In this document: piece by piece, positions 25,780 through 34,639 of the stretch
Layout: each line of letters opens with the position of its first letter
Position numbering within the stretch: the stretch's first letter is position 1
NCBI RefSeq assembly: GCF_014396975.1
Contig: NZ_CP060719.1
Coordinates: 1,336,001-1,400,000 of the forward strand
DNA length: 64,000 nucleotides
Reading direction: 5' to 3'
Origin: Thermomonas carbonis
Lineage (GTDB): Bacteria; Pseudomonadota; Gammaproteobacteria; Xanthomonadales; Xanthomonadaceae
The notes under the pieces: model-generated
What the model was told of the DNA's origin: nothing
The model's database searches: none
Seen by the model: only the letters and a program-made list of their open reading frames with translations
Program-made: the position numbers and the translations under genes

Positions 25780-26414
25780 TTACCAGTGCTTCGGCAGCGC
25801 CTTCACGATGGTCATCCGGTGCTGCTTGTCCTTCAGGATGAAACCGCCGCGCACCAGGTCGCGGAGCACGTGGTTGACCATCTCGCGGCTGGCACCGACG
25901 CGGGTCGAGATTTCCAGCTGGGTGAACGAGCGCGGCACGCGCAGCACGTCGCCGTCCAGCACCGCCGCATCGGCCAGCAATGCCGCTACTCGTTCGTACA
26001 CGCCATCCAGCGCCAGGCTGCGGATCTTGCCGGTGGCGTTGCGCAGCCGCGAGATCAGCGTCAACACCAGGCACTCGGCGAACTCGGGATGCGCAAGCAG
26101 CATGCCGCTCAGTTCATCGGCGGGGACCAGCACGCACTCCGAGTCGACCACCGCCTTGACCGAGGCCGAGCGTGGCTCGCCGTCCAGCATCATCTCGCCG
26201 AAGAACTCACCCGGCTCCAGGATGTTGTAGACCACCTCGCGGCCCTTGCTGTTGCCGGAGTAGACCTTGAGCTGCCCCTGGATCAGCACGTACAGGAAGT
26301 CCGCGGAGTCGCCTTCGGTCAGCAGCGTCGTGCCCGCGGGAAGCGTTGCACGGGCATGCTCGCCGCGAGTTCGCGGAGCAGGTTGCCTGAGAGGCGGCGG
26401 GTGGTCGCGTTCAT
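25780..26414 (-). CDS. Crp/Fnr-family regulator, apparently frameshifted near the N-terminus
   Basis: The body is a Crp/Fnr regulator: a cyclic-nucleotide-binding-type beta-roll (PAGTTLLTEGDSADFLYVLI, GEFFGEMMLDGEPRSASV) and a C-terminal winged helix (FTQLEISTRVGASREMVNHVL). No cysteine cluster for iron-sulfur is visible. An ATG at 26414 opens a convincing N-terminus (TRRLSGNLLRELAASMPVQRFP) in a different frame, and adding one base near 26336-26340 joins the two into a 211-residue protein. As given, the gene is broken or must start from a poor upstream ATG at 26454 with an unlikely His/Arg-rich leader. A consensus error in a GC run is the simplest explanation. It lies upstream of the M15/lipase pair. 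Confidence 0.75.
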
Positions 26415-26612
26415 GGTCGTGGGGTGTCGCATGCCGGCGATGGCGCGACTGCATACAGTGACCAAGTCGGGTCGGAAGGGGAAGCGGGCCGGTGGGCTGT
26501 GTGAAAAATTACCGTCGTGGAGGTTGCGGCGAGCATCACGTCTCTGATCGACCCAAAGCAGCGTCTGCGCCGTCGGGAGGCTCGCCGCCGGCGCGAGTCG
26601 GGCAGTGGGCGA
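26415..26612. other. Intergenic region without a gene
   Basis: About 200 bases between the SDR gene stop and the Crp/Fnr gene start, both on the minus strand. It should hold the regulator promoter, but no convincing -35/-10 pair, hairpin or small gene was seen. Confidence 0.4.
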
Positions 26613-27395
26613 TCAGAGCGATGGGACGGTGCCGCCGTCGATGCGGTACTCGGTTCCGGTGATCGCACTGGCGCGTGCAGATGCGAGGAAGACGATCAAA
26701 TCGGCGACTTCACGTGGCGCTGCAGGCCTGCCGAGCGGAATGCCGCCCAGCCAATCCATGACGAGCTTCTTGCCGCCTTCGTAATCCGTCCCAGCGTTTT
26801 CGGCCATGCGTTCCGCAAAAACCACGGACGCCTCGGTCTCGATCCACCCCGGCGCGACCGAAAGCACCCGCACACCCTTCGGTGTGACTTCCTTGGCGAG
26901 CGACTTGCTGTACGTCGTCAGAGCCGCCTTCGCGGCCGCATAGGCAGTCGTTGATTCGGGCAAGGGCATCTCGCGCTGGATCGAGCTCACGTGGACGATC
27001 ACCCCTGAGCCCTGCGCGAGCATCGACGGCAGCAGCGCGCGATCGAGACGCACCGCCGGCATCAGGTTCAGGCTCAGCTCGGCGAACCAGTGCTCGTCGC
27101 TGATCGCAGCAAAGCCACCCGGCGGCGTGCTCGAACCACCGAGTACATCGATGACGATATCGACGCCTCCCCAAGTCTCGAGAGCGGTCTGGGCAAGATG
27201 CGAGACGCCCTCCGCCGTCATCAGGTCCGCGCACACGTACCTCACGCCATCCAACGGTTGCGCCGGCATCTTGCGGGCGGAGGTCAGCACCTGCGCCCCT
27301 GCGTCCACGAGTCCTTGCACGACGGCAGCGCCAAGGCCCAGCGTGCCGCCGGTGACCACGGCCCTCAGGCCACCGAGTTGCAGGTCGAAGCTCAT
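26613..27395 (-). CDS. SDR-family oxidoreductase, second gene of SnoaL/SDR operon
   Basis: A 260-residue short-chain dehydrogenase with TGGTLGLG near residues 15-22, VSSIQ with the catalytic Ser near 143, and YAAAK with Tyr and Lys near 156-160. The NNAG motif is replaced by DVLGGSS, which is seen in some SDR subgroups. The ATG at 27395 overlaps the stop of the SnoaL-like gene by 4 bases (ATGA), so the two are coupled. The operon is divergent from a LysR regulator. Substrate unknown. Confidence 0.85.
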   Translation of the reverse strand: MSFDLQLGGLRAVVTGGTLGLGAAVVQGLVDAGAQVLTSARKMPAQPLDGVRYVCADLMTAEGVSHLAQTALETWGGVDIVIDVLGGSSTPPGGFAAISDEHWFAELSLNLMPAVRLDRALLPSMLAQGSGVIVHVSSIQREMPLPESTTAYAAAKAALTTYSKSLAKEVTPKGVRVLSVAPGWIETEASVVFAERMAENAGTDYEGGKKLVMDWLGGIPLGRPAAPREVADLIVFLASARASAITGTEYRIDGGTVPSL

Positions 27396-27721
27396 GCGCT
27401 GATCTCCAGGCTGGCGATCAGGCCGCGCTCCAGGCGGAAGGCCAATGTCATGTCGATGGGGCTCCCGGGAAAGCTCCCGGCCACGTGGCTGCTGACGACA
27501 TGCAGCCCGTCGACCTGTTCGATGGCGAAGGGCTCCTGTGTGTACGTGTACAACGTAGACGACTCGGCCTTCCACGCCTTGATGGCGTCACGGCCGACGT
27601 GCGTCTGGCCTTCGTCCCTCACGATGCCCTGGGCTGTGAAACAACGGGCGACGTCGTCAGGACCTAGTTTGTCCGCCTCGAGATAGGCGGCGATCGGATC
27701 GGGGAGCGTTAGAGCGGTCAT
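27392..27721 (-). CDS. SnoaL/NTF2-like small protein
   Basis: The 109-residue product resembles the SnoaL-like/nuclear transport factor 2 fold: an N-terminal helix (PIAAYLEADKLGPDDVARCF), then VRDEGQTHVGRDAIKAW and C-terminal beta-strands. Such proteins often bind or isomerise small hydrophobic molecules. It starts at ATG 27721, with a divergent LysR gene 99 bases away, and its stop overlaps the SDR start. LysR-controlled SnoaL-SDR pairs are common accessory cassettes, usually without a known substrate. Confidence 0.8.
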   Translation of the reverse strand: MTALTLPDPIAAYLEADKLGPDDVARCFTAQGIVRDEGQTHVGRDAIKAWKAESSTLYTYTQEPFAIEQVDGLHVVSSHVAGSFPGSPIDMTLAFRLERGLIASLEISA

Positions 27722-27772
27722 GGGTGAACTCCGTGGTGAGGACGGTTCACAAATTGCGCCCCGGCAGCTATT

Positions 27773-27786
27773 TAGGGAATATCCTA
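27773..27786. promoter_or_regulatory. Palindrome in the SnoaL/LysR divergent promoter
   Basis: TAGGGAATATCCTA is a near-palindrome (TAGG-N6-CCTA) in the 99-base gap, 35 bases before the LysR start. LysR regulators usually bind such dyads between divergent genes and control both. This is a candidate by position only. Confidence 0.45.
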
Positions 27787-27820
27787 GAATTCGAATGAGT
27801 CATGAAGAAGCGAATGCATA

Positions 27821-28747
27821 ATGCGTGGATCGGACTTTGCCGAGCTCAAGGCCTTCGTGGCCATCGTGGAGCGCCGGAGCTTCGCCCGCGCGGCAGAGCA
27901 TCTGGGCTTGTCGCCCTCTGCGCTCAGCCAGACCATCCGGCAACTCGAGGGTCGCATCGGCGCGCGCCTGCTGAATCGGACCACCCGCAGCGTGGCGCCC
28001 ACTGCAAGCGGCGAGCAGCTCTACATGCGCATCGCGCCGCTGTTCCGGGACATGGCGGCCGCTGTTGCCGAGGCGAGCGAGTCGACCGCCCAGATCCGCG
28101 GCACGCTTCGGATCAACACGCTCGGGATGGCGGCGAGGACCGTCATCGCGCCGCGGCTGGCAAGGTTCCATCAGGAAAACCCCGATGTCGTGCTCGACAT
28201 CGTCGTCGACGACACGCTGGCCGACATCGTTTACGGGCGCTTCGACGCCGGCATCCGCGTGGGCGGTCGGCTCGAGAAGGACATGGTGGCCGTCCGCCTC
28301 ACGCCGGATCTCGCCATGGTTGCGGTGGCGTCTCCGGCATACCTCGCGCGGCACGGCTTGCCGAAGTCGCCTGCCGACCTGCACGACCATGCGTGCGTCA
28401 ACTGGCGGCTGCAGGCGGACGGCAGCAACTACCGGTGGGAGTTCGACAAGCGGGGGCAGCGGATCGAGGTGGCCGTCGACGGCCCCGTCGTCACCAACCA
28501 CGCAGACATCGGTGTTGCGGCTGCGTTGAACGGGCTCGGCATCGCCTATCACTTTGAGCAAGACGGTGTTGGTGATCTATTGGCGCAGGGGCGATTGGTA
28601 CGCGTGCTCGCGGAGTGGTCGGTGTCGCGCCCCGGTCTTTACCTCTATTACCCGAACAGGCAGCACCAACCCGCTGCGCTGCGTGCATTCATCGACTGCC
28701 TGTTGGATCGAACCCCTCCTGCGCAACCGCGTTCGCCCGGGGGCTAG
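27821..28747 (+). CDS. LysR-family transcriptional regulator
   Basis: A 308-residue regulator with an N-terminal winged helix-turn-helix (ELKAFVAIVERRSFARAAEHLGLSPSALSQTIRQLE, about 8-45, quoted in part) and a type-2 periplasmic-binding fold effector domain from about residue 90. It belongs to the LysR subgroup with LNRTTRSVAPTASGE. It is divergent from the SnoaL/SDR operon, which it most likely controls together with its own gene through the palindrome between them. Confidence 0.92.
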   Translation: MRGSDFAELKAFVAIVERRSFARAAEHLGLSPSALSQTIRQLEGRIGARLLNRTTRSVAPTASGEQLYMRIAPLFRDMAAAVAEASESTAQIRGTLRINTLGMAARTVIAPRLARFHQENPDVVLDIVVDDTLADIVYGRFDAGIRVGGRLEKDMVAVRLTPDLAMVAVASPAYLARHGLPKSPADLHDHACVNWRLQADGSNYRWEFDKRGQRIEVAVDGPVVTNHADIGVAAALNGLGIAYHFEQDGVGDLLAQGRLVRVLAEWSVSRPGLYLYYPNRQHQPAALRAFIDCLLDRTPPAQPRSPGG

Positions 28748-28810
28748 CGCGCGGCGTCTCGCGACGATGCCCTCGACGTCACACGAACCTGCGCCGGCGA
28801 AGGCAGCACA

Positions 28811-29644
28811 TCAAGCCGCTCGCACATGCGCGCGCCTCCACTCCCTGGGCGTCACGCCCGCCTGCACCTTGAACGCCCGCGACAACGCCGACTCGCTGGC
28901 ATAGCCGACGGCATCCACCAGCACCTTCAACGGCTTGCCGCCGCGCAACCCCTTCTGCACCAGCAGGATCCGCCACCGCTGCAGGTACTCGCCCGGCGTG
29001 CATCCCACCGTCGTCCGGAACGTCTGTGCGAAAGAACTGCGCGACATGCCCGCGACCGCCGCCGACGCTTCCAGTGTCCACTCGTCGCGCGGCCGCTCGT
29101 GCATCGCGACGATCGAGCGTCGCAGGCGCGGATGCGCCAAGCCCGCCATCAGGCCGGACTGCAGCTGTGCGCTTTCCATCTGGTGGCGCAGCACCTGGAT
29201 GAGCACCAGTTCGAACAACCGGGCCAGCACCTCGCGGCGGCCGCAACGCTGCTCGAACGCTTCCTCGAACAGCAGGTCCAGCAGCGGGCGGGTGCCGACC
29301 AGTTGCTCCAGCGGCAGGCAGAGGTACGTCGGTAGCGCGGACACCAGCGGATTCTCGGCGGCGGACTCGAAGCCCAGGGCCGCGCAGGCCAGGTCGGCAC
29401 CGTCCTCGCCTTCCACCACGAAACGGTGGTCGCAGGGCCGCGGGTACAGCAGCAGGCTGGGTGTATCGATGGTGATCGGCTTGCCTGCGGCGTGGTGGAC
29501 CACCACGGTGCCGCGCTTGATCAGGTGCAGTTGGCCAAGCGTGCCTTCCGCCGGCAGCTCGTGGATTCCGCAGATATTCCCGGTGTGGCTCACCGTGGCC
29601 CGCACGGGGAAGTTGCCCAGCAGCGCATCGAGCCTGTCGGCCAT
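28811..29644 (-). CDS. AraC-family regulator with N-terminal cupin domain
   Basis: The 277-residue protein has an N-terminal cupin-type effector domain (about 1-170, with HLIKRGTVVVHH and LLYPRPCDHRF) and two C-terminal AraC helix-turn-helix units (about 185-275: LEASAAVAGMSRSSFAQTF and VLVDAVGYASESALSRAF). The ATG at 29644 is preferred to a TTG at 29662. It is divergent from an exported alpha/beta-hydrolase, its likely target. The AraC_binding_2/cupin_6 group often controls oxidoreductase or hydrolase genes next door in answer to small organic molecules. Confidence 0.9.
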   Translation of the reverse strand: MADRLDALLGNFPVRATVSHTGNICGIHELPAEGTLGQLHLIKRGTVVVHHAAGKPITIDTPSLLLYPRPCDHRFVVEGEDGADLACAALGFESAAENPLVSALPTYLCLPLEQLVGTRPLLDLLFEEAFEQRCGRREVLARLFELVLIQVLRHQMESAQLQSGLMAGLAHPRLRRSIVAMHERPRDEWTLEASAAVAGMSRSSFAQTFRTTVGCTPGEYLQRWRILLVQKGLRGGKPLKVLVDAVGYASESALSRAFKVQAGVTPREWRRAHVRAA

Positions 29645-29758
29645 GTTTGGACTCAAAGACAAGTTTTCTGGACTTTACAGCACATATGGTCTGGTCGACT
29701 CCGGGATAGTGGCCTCACCGGGAACGACCCGGCCCACTCGATCCCAAGGAGCTCCGCC

Positions 29759-30532
29759 ATGAACATCCTCGCCCCGCTGGTCCTCGCCTCCGCCCTCGGC
29801 CTGAGCACTGCCGCTTCGGCCGCCACCCCGGCGCCGGTCGCCGACACCCGCCCGACCGTCGTCCTGGTGCACGGCGCCTTCGCCGACGGCTCGTCCTGGA
29901 ACAAGGTCATTCCGCTGCTGCAGGCCGAAGGCCTCAACGCAGTCGCGGTGCAGAACCCGCTGACGTCGCTGGAGGACGATGTCGCCGCGGCCAACCGCAT
30001 CATCAATGCGCAGACCGGCCCGGTGGTGTTGGTCGGACATTCCTGGGGCGGTGCGGTCATCACCCAGGCCGGCGGGCACGACAAGGTCAAGTCGCTGGTC
30101 TACGTCGCAGCCTTCGCGCCGACGCTCGGTGCCCATTCGGCGGCAGACACCACCGCCTTCCCGGCGCCTCCCGGCTTCGCGCACTTCATCGCCGACGCCG
30201 ACGGTTTCCTCACCCTGCCCGCCGACGCCATCGCCCGCGACTTCGCCCAGGACGTGAGTGCCGAGGACGCCAACCTGATCCATGCCACCCAGGGCCCCGT
30301 GCGCGGCGCGAACTTCGAACAGCCCGTCACCGTGGCCGCATGGACCGGCAAGCCGTCGTGGTACATCGTCGCCGGCCAGGACCGCATGATCGATCCCGGC
30401 GCGCAACGTGCGCTCGCGAAGAAGATCGGCGCCACGACCACCGAAGTGCCGACCAGCCACGTGCCGATGGTGTCCAGCCCGGAAGCGGTGGCGAAGGTGA
30501 TCATCGAAGCGGCGCGCGCCGCCGCCAGGTAA
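29759..30532 (+). CDS. Exported alpha/beta-hydrolase
   Basis: The 257-residue product has a signal peptide (1 to about 22, ending ASAAT) and a compact alpha/beta-hydrolase fold of the salicylate-esterase/hydroxynitrile-lyase-like type: VLVHGAFADGSSW near residues 35-47, the nucleophile elbow GHSWGG near 90-95, an acid in AGQDRMID near 205, and His in TSHVPM near 235. It acts in the periplasm. It is divergent from the AraC regulator and followed by a long hairpin. The substrate is unknown; esters are likely. Confidence 0.88.
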   Translation: MNILAPLVLASALGLSTAASAATPAPVADTRPTVVLVHGAFADGSSWNKVIPLLQAEGLNAVAVQNPLTSLEDDVAAANRIINAQTGPVVLVGHSWGGAVITQAGGHDKVKSLVYVAAFAPTLGAHSAADTTAFPAPPGFAHFIADADGFLTLPADAIARDFAQDVSAEDANLIHATQGPVRGANFEQPVTVAAWTGKPSWYIVAGQDRMIDPGAQRALAKKIGATTTEVPTSHVPMVSSPEAVAKVIIEAARAAAR

Positions 30533-30564
30533 TCCTGCATCGAGCGGTACGTTTACAAACCTAC

Positions 30565-30616
30565 AAAACCGGGACGGAGGTAGTTAAGTTCGCTTAACTG
30601 CCTCCGTCCCGGTTTT
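30565..30616. terminator. Exceptional 24-bp hairpin with TTCG loop
   Basis: Bases 30565-30588 pair with 30593-30616 over 24 positions with a single G-U mismatch, around the loop TTCG. The arms begin AAAACCGGG and end CCCGGTTTT, so each strand reads a GC stem followed by TTTT, as in a bidirectional terminator. It lies 32 bases after the hydrolase gene and 190 before paoA. It is far longer than needed for termination. Confidence 0.8.
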
Positions 30617-30805
30617 GCCGGGTTGCGGCGCGTCGCACGGACGTCCCACAAGACGGGTAATCTCCGAAGTGCGGGGAGCTTCACCGGACGCACCGAAGGG
30701 GTTCGACTTTCACGTCCATCCAAGACCCAAGCGCGCATGGTTGGCATCGCCCCGCCAATCCGCGTCCACCAAGCCACGGGCAACACCCAGAGCCAGGAGG
30801 TCGAT

Positions 30806-31474
30806 GTGCACCAGCCCGATGAAGGGTTCAAGCTGACACGCCGCGAATTGCTGCTCACCAGTGCGACCTCGGTCGCGGTGACCCTGGCACCGAGTGCCGC
30901 CGCCGTCGCGGACAAGGCGATGGCACCCAGTCCCCAGAAGGCCCCCGTGAACGCCAAGGTGTCGCTGACCGTCAATGGCAAGCAGCACGCGCTGGAGCTG
31001 GATACGCGCACGACCCTGCTCGACGCCCTGCGCGAGCACCTGCGCCTGACCGGCACCAAGAAGGGCTGCGACCACGGCCAGTGCGGCGCCTGCACGGTGA
31101 TCGTCAATGGCGAGCGGATCAATTCCTGCCTCAGCCTGGCGGTGCAGCACGAGGGCGATGCGGTGACCACCATCGAAGGCCTCGGCACGCCGGACAAGCT
31201 GCATCCGATGCAGGCCGCCTTCGTGAAGCACGATGGCTACCAGTGCGGTTACTGCACGCCGGGCCAGGTCTGCTCGGCGGTCGCGGTGCTGGACGAAATC
31301 AAGCGTGGCATCCCCAGCCACGTGCAGGACGACATCACCGCACGCCCGCGCGCGACCAACATGGAAATGCGCGAGCGCATGAGCGGCAACCTCTGCCGCT
31401 GCGGCGCCTACTCCAACATCGCCGATGCCATGGCCGAAGTGGCCGGTGGCAAGGCGGGGAGGGATCGCACATGA
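30806..31474 (+). CDS. paoA: Periplasmic aldehyde oxidoreductase, 2Fe-2S subunit
   Basis: The 222-residue product matches the iron-sulfur subunit PaoA (YagT) of the molybdenum aldehyde oxidoreductase. A Tat signal ([11 protein letters not shown]) leads to export. The plant-type 2Fe-2S cluster ligands are Cys88, Cys93, Cys96 and Cys108, and the second cluster uses Cys147, Cys150, Cys197 and Cys199. The GTG at 30806 is chosen because AGGAGG sits five bases upstream and the Tat motif is then near the N-terminus; an ATG at 30737 would add a long useless leader. It heads the paoABCD-mocA operon. PaoABC detoxifies aldehydes in the periplasm. Confidence 0.93.
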   Translation: MHQPDEGFKLTRRELLLTSATSVAVTLAPSAAAVADKAMAPSPQKAPVNAKVSLTVNGKQHALELDTRTTLLDALREHLRLTGTKKGCDHGQCGACTVIVNGERINSCLSLAVQHEGDAVTTIEGLGTPDKLHPMQAAFVKHDGYQCGYCTPGQVCSAVAVLDEIKRGIPSHVQDDITARPRATNMEMRERMSGNLCRCGAYSNIADAMAEVAGGKAGRDRT

Positions 31475-32421
31475 GGGCTTTCAGCTACGAACGTGCGAAG
31501 ACCCCCGCCGACGCGGCGAAGGCAGTAGCCGGTACCCAGGGCGCGAAGTTCATCGCCGGCGGCACCAACCTGCTCGACCTGATGAAGCTGGAAGTCGAAA
31601 CGCCGACCCACCTGGTCGACGTGCAGGACATCGGCTTGGACAAGGTCGAGAAGACCGACGACGGCGGCTTGAGGATCGGCGCGCTGGTCAGTAACACCGC
31701 ATTGGCCGCGCATGAGCGCGTGCGTCGCGACTACGGCGTGCTCACCCGCGCGATCGTATCCGGCGCGTCCGGGCAGTTGCGCAACAAGGCGACCACCGGC
31801 GGCAACCTGCTGCAGCGCACGCGCTGCCCGTATTTCTACGACACCAACATGGCCTGCAACAAACGCCAGCCGGGCTCCGGTTGCGCGGCGATCGACGGGT
31901 TCTCGCGGCCGCTGGGCGTGATCGGCACCTCGGATGCCTGCATCGCCACCTATCCTGGCGACATGGCGGTGGCCCTGCGCGTGTTGGATGCCACGGTCGA
32001 GACGGTCAAGCCGGACGGCAGCACCCGCAGCATCGCGATTGGCGATTTCCATCGCCTGCCCGGCGACAAACCGCAGCAAGACAACGTGCTGGAGCGCGGC
32101 GAACTGATCACCTACGTGACGCTGCCGAAGCCGCTCGGCGGCCGGCACGTCTATCACAAGGTCCGCGACCGCGCGTCCTACGCGTTCGCGCTGGTGTCGG
32201 TGGCGGCGGTGGTGCAGAAGGATGGCTCGGCGCGTTTCGCATTCGGTGGTCTCGCCCCGCGACCCTGGCGCGTCGACGCCGCGGAAGCCGCGCTTGGCAG
32301 CGGCGTGCAGGCAGCAGCGGCGAAAGCGCTCGAAGGCGCGCGTCCCACCGAACAGAACAAATTCAAGCTCACCCTGGCGGAACGCACGCTGGCGGCGGTA
32401 CTGGTCGAGGGAGGACGCTGA
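31471..32421 (+). CDS. paoB: Periplasmic aldehyde oxidoreductase, FAD-binding subunit
   Basis: The 316-residue FAD subunit of the xanthine dehydrogenase family has [14 protein letters not shown] near residue 27 and [15 protein letters not shown] near 107. The Cys-rich insert [21 protein letters not shown], about 115-136 with three or four cysteines, matches the extra 4Fe-4S cluster known in E. coli PaoB. It has no signal peptide and is expected to be exported as a complex with PaoA. The start overlaps paoA by 4 bases (ATGA) and its stop shares a base with paoC. Confidence 0.93.
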   Translation: MRAFSYERAKTPADAAKAVAGTQGAKFIAGGTNLLDLMKLEVETPTHLVDVQDIGLDKVEKTDDGGLRIGALVSNTALAAHERVRRDYGVLTRAIVSGASGQLRNKATTGGNLLQRTRCPYFYDTNMACNKRQPGSGCAAIDGFSRPLGVIGTSDACIATYPGDMAVALRVLDATVETVKPDGSTRSIAIGDFHRLPGDKPQQDNVLERGELITYVTLPKPLGGRHVYHKVRDRASYAFALVSVAAVVQKDGSARFAFGGLAPRPWRVDAAEAALGSGVQAAAAKALEGARPTEQNKFKLTLAERTLAAVLVEGGR

Positions 32422-34628
32422 TGGCCATGAAATTCGACGCACCATCGGGCGCCAACCTGTTTGACAAGGCGAAGGTGGTCGGCAAGTCGACGCCGCGCAT
32501 TGACGGCCCGCTCAAGGCCACCGGCACCGCGCCGTATGCCTACGAGCGCCATGACGTGATCGCCAACCAGGTCTATGGCGACGTTGTCGGTGCCGGCATC
32601 GCCAAGGGCCGGATCAGCTCGATGGATGTGACGCAGGCGCGCGCCGCGCCCGGCGTGCTGGCGATCATCACCGCACCCGCGACCAAGCCCGTGGGCAAGG
32701 GCATCGGCAACAACGCACCCCTCTTCGGCGGCCGCGACGTGACCCACTACCACCAGGCGATCGCCTGCGTGGTCGCCGAGACCTTCGAGCAGGCACGCGC
32801 CGCCGCGGGCCTGATCAAGACCCGCTACGACGTCGGCAAGGGCGGACGCTTCGACTTCCCGCGCCTCGCGCCGTCTGCGCCGTTGGCGAAGGGACGCGAA
32901 GGCAAGCCCGACAAGCAGACGCTCGGCGATTTCGATGCGGCATTCGCTGCCGCGCCGGTCACGATCGATGCGACCTACCAGACCGCCGACGAAAGTCACT
33001 CGATGATGGAGCCGTTCGCCACCATCGCCGCGTGGGAGGGCGACAAGCTCACGCTATGGACCGCGAACCAGATGATCCAGTGGGCGCAGGACAGCATGGG
33101 CAAGATCCTCGGGATCGACCCGAAGAACGTCCGTGTCGACTCGCCGTACATCGGCGGCGGCTTCGGCGGAAAACTGTTCATCCGCGCCGATGCCGTGCTC
33201 GCCGCGCTGGCCGCCAAGGAAGTCGGCCGCCCGGTGAAGATCGCCCTGCAGCGCCCGCTCATCGCCAACAACAGCACGCATCGACCGGCGACCATCCAGC
33301 GCCTGCGCATCGGTGCCGGTCGCGACGGCAAGATCACCGCGATCGCGCACGAGAACTGGTCGGGCAACATCAACGGCGAGGATGGCGAGAACGGCACCTA
33401 CCAGACGCCGAAGCTGTATGCGGGCGCGAATCGCCTGGTCGCCAACTACACCGCCGCGCTCGACCTGCCGGAAGGCAATGCGATGCGCGCTCCTGGCGAA
33501 GCGCCGGGGCATATGGCGCTGGAAGTGGCGATGGACGAGCTCGCCGAACAACTCGGCATCGATCCGATCGAATTGCGCGTGCGCAACGAGCCGGACCGCG
33601 TGCCGGGCGATCCGACCAAGAAGTTCTCGGACCGGAACCTGGTGCGTTGCCTGCGCGAGGGCGCAGAGCGCTTCGGCTGGAACCGTCGCAATGCCAAGCC
33701 GGCGCAGGTGCGCGATGGCCACTGGCTGGTCGGGATGGGCGTGTCGGCGGGCTATCGCGCGGCACCCATCACCAAGTCCGCGGCGCGGGTGCGGCTGGAT
33801 GGCGAGGGCCACGTCGTCGTCGAAACCGACATGACCGACATCGGCACCGGCAGCTACACGATCCTCGCGCAGACCGCGGCGGAGACGATGGGCGTGCCGC
33901 TGGATCGGGTGAAGGTGATCCTCGGCGACTCCGATCTGCCTGCGTCGTCGGGGTCCGGCGGCCAGTGGGGCGCTGCAAGTTCCACCGCCGGCGTGTATGC
34001 GGCCTGCGTCAGCCTGCGCCGCAAGATCGGCGAGAAGCTCGGCTTCGATGGCGATGCGGCGACGTTCGCGGACGGGCGCATCCGCGCCGGCGAGCGCACG
34101 TTCGCGCTGAAGGATGCCGGCGAGCTGTCCGCCGAAGACCAGATGGAGATCGGCGAGTTCATGAAGGAATACGACGTCGGCACCTATGCCAGCCACTTCT
34201 GCGAAGTCGGCGTGCATGCCTACACCGGCGAGACGCGAATCCGTCGCATGCTCGCTGTCTGCGATGGCGGCCGCATCCTCAATCCGCTGTCGGCGCGCAG
34301 CCAGGTCATCGGCGGCATGGTGATGGGCGCGGGCGCGACGCTGATGGAGGAACTCGTCGTCGACAAGCGCTTCGGCTTCTTCATCAACCACGACCTGGCC
34401 GGCTATGAAGTGCCGGTGCATGCCGACATCCCGCACCAGGACGTGGTGTTCCTGGATACGCTCGATGCGGTGATCTCGCCGATGAAGGCGAAGGGCGTCG
34501 GTGAATTGGGCATCTGCGGCGTGGCCGGCGCGATCGCCAATGCCGTCTACAACGCCACCGGCGTGCGCGTGCGCCACTACCCGATCACGCTGGACAAGTT
34601 GATCGGGCAACTGCCGCCGATCGCCTGA
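32421..34628 (+). CDS. paoC: Periplasmic aldehyde oxidoreductase, molybdenum-binding subunit
   Basis: The 735-residue catalytic subunit binds the molybdenum cofactor, in this family as molybdopterin cytosine dinucleotide. Visible are GGGFGGK near residue 245, the MRAPGEAPGH segment near 355, GTGSYTILAQTAAE near 480, and KGVGELGICG with the catalytic base Glu695. Its length and order match PaoC (YagR). It forms a heterotrimer with PaoA and PaoB and oxidises aromatic and other aldehydes to acids. Start and stop coupling with paoB indicates one mRNA. Confidence 0.94.
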   Translation: MAMKFDAPSGANLFDKAKVVGKSTPRIDGPLKATGTAPYAYERHDVIANQVYGDVVGAGIAKGRISSMDVTQARAAPGVLAIITAPATKPVGKGIGNNAPLFGGRDVTHYHQAIACVVAETFEQARAAAGLIKTRYDVGKGGRFDFPRLAPSAPLAKGREGKPDKQTLGDFDAAFAAAPVTIDATYQTADESHSMMEPFATIAAWEGDKLTLWTANQMIQWAQDSMGKILGIDPKNVRVDSPYIGGGFGGKLFIRADAVLAALAAKEVGRPVKIALQRPLIANNSTHRPATIQRLRIGAGRDGKITAIAHENWSGNINGEDGENGTYQTPKLYAGANRLVANYTAALDLPEGNAMRAPGEAPGHMALEVAMDELAEQLGIDPIELRVRNEPDRVPGDPTKKFSDRNLVRCLREGAERFGWNRRNAKPAQVRDGHWLVGMGVSAGYRAAPITKSAARVRLDGEGHVVVETDMTDIGTGSYTILAQTAAETMGVPLDRVKVILGDSDLPASSGSGGQWGAASSTAGVYAACVSLRRKIGEKLGFDGDAATFADGRIRAGERTFALKDAGELSAEDQMEIGEFMKEYDVGTYASHFCEVGVHAYTGETRIRRMLAVCDGGRILNPLSARSQVIGGMVMGAGATLMEELVVDKRFGFFINHDLAGYEVPVHADIPHQDVVFLDTLDAVISPMKAKGVGELGICGVAGAIANAVYNATGVRVRHYPITLDKLIGQLPPIA

Positions 34629-34639
34629 CACGCAGACGC

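Noticed and set aside
24953..26074. N-terminal extension of the lipase-like protein by more than 370 residues
   Set aside because: The frame is open, but it runs through the M15 peptidase gene and part of the Crp/Fnr gene and has shadow-like composition. The GTG at 24952 is better.
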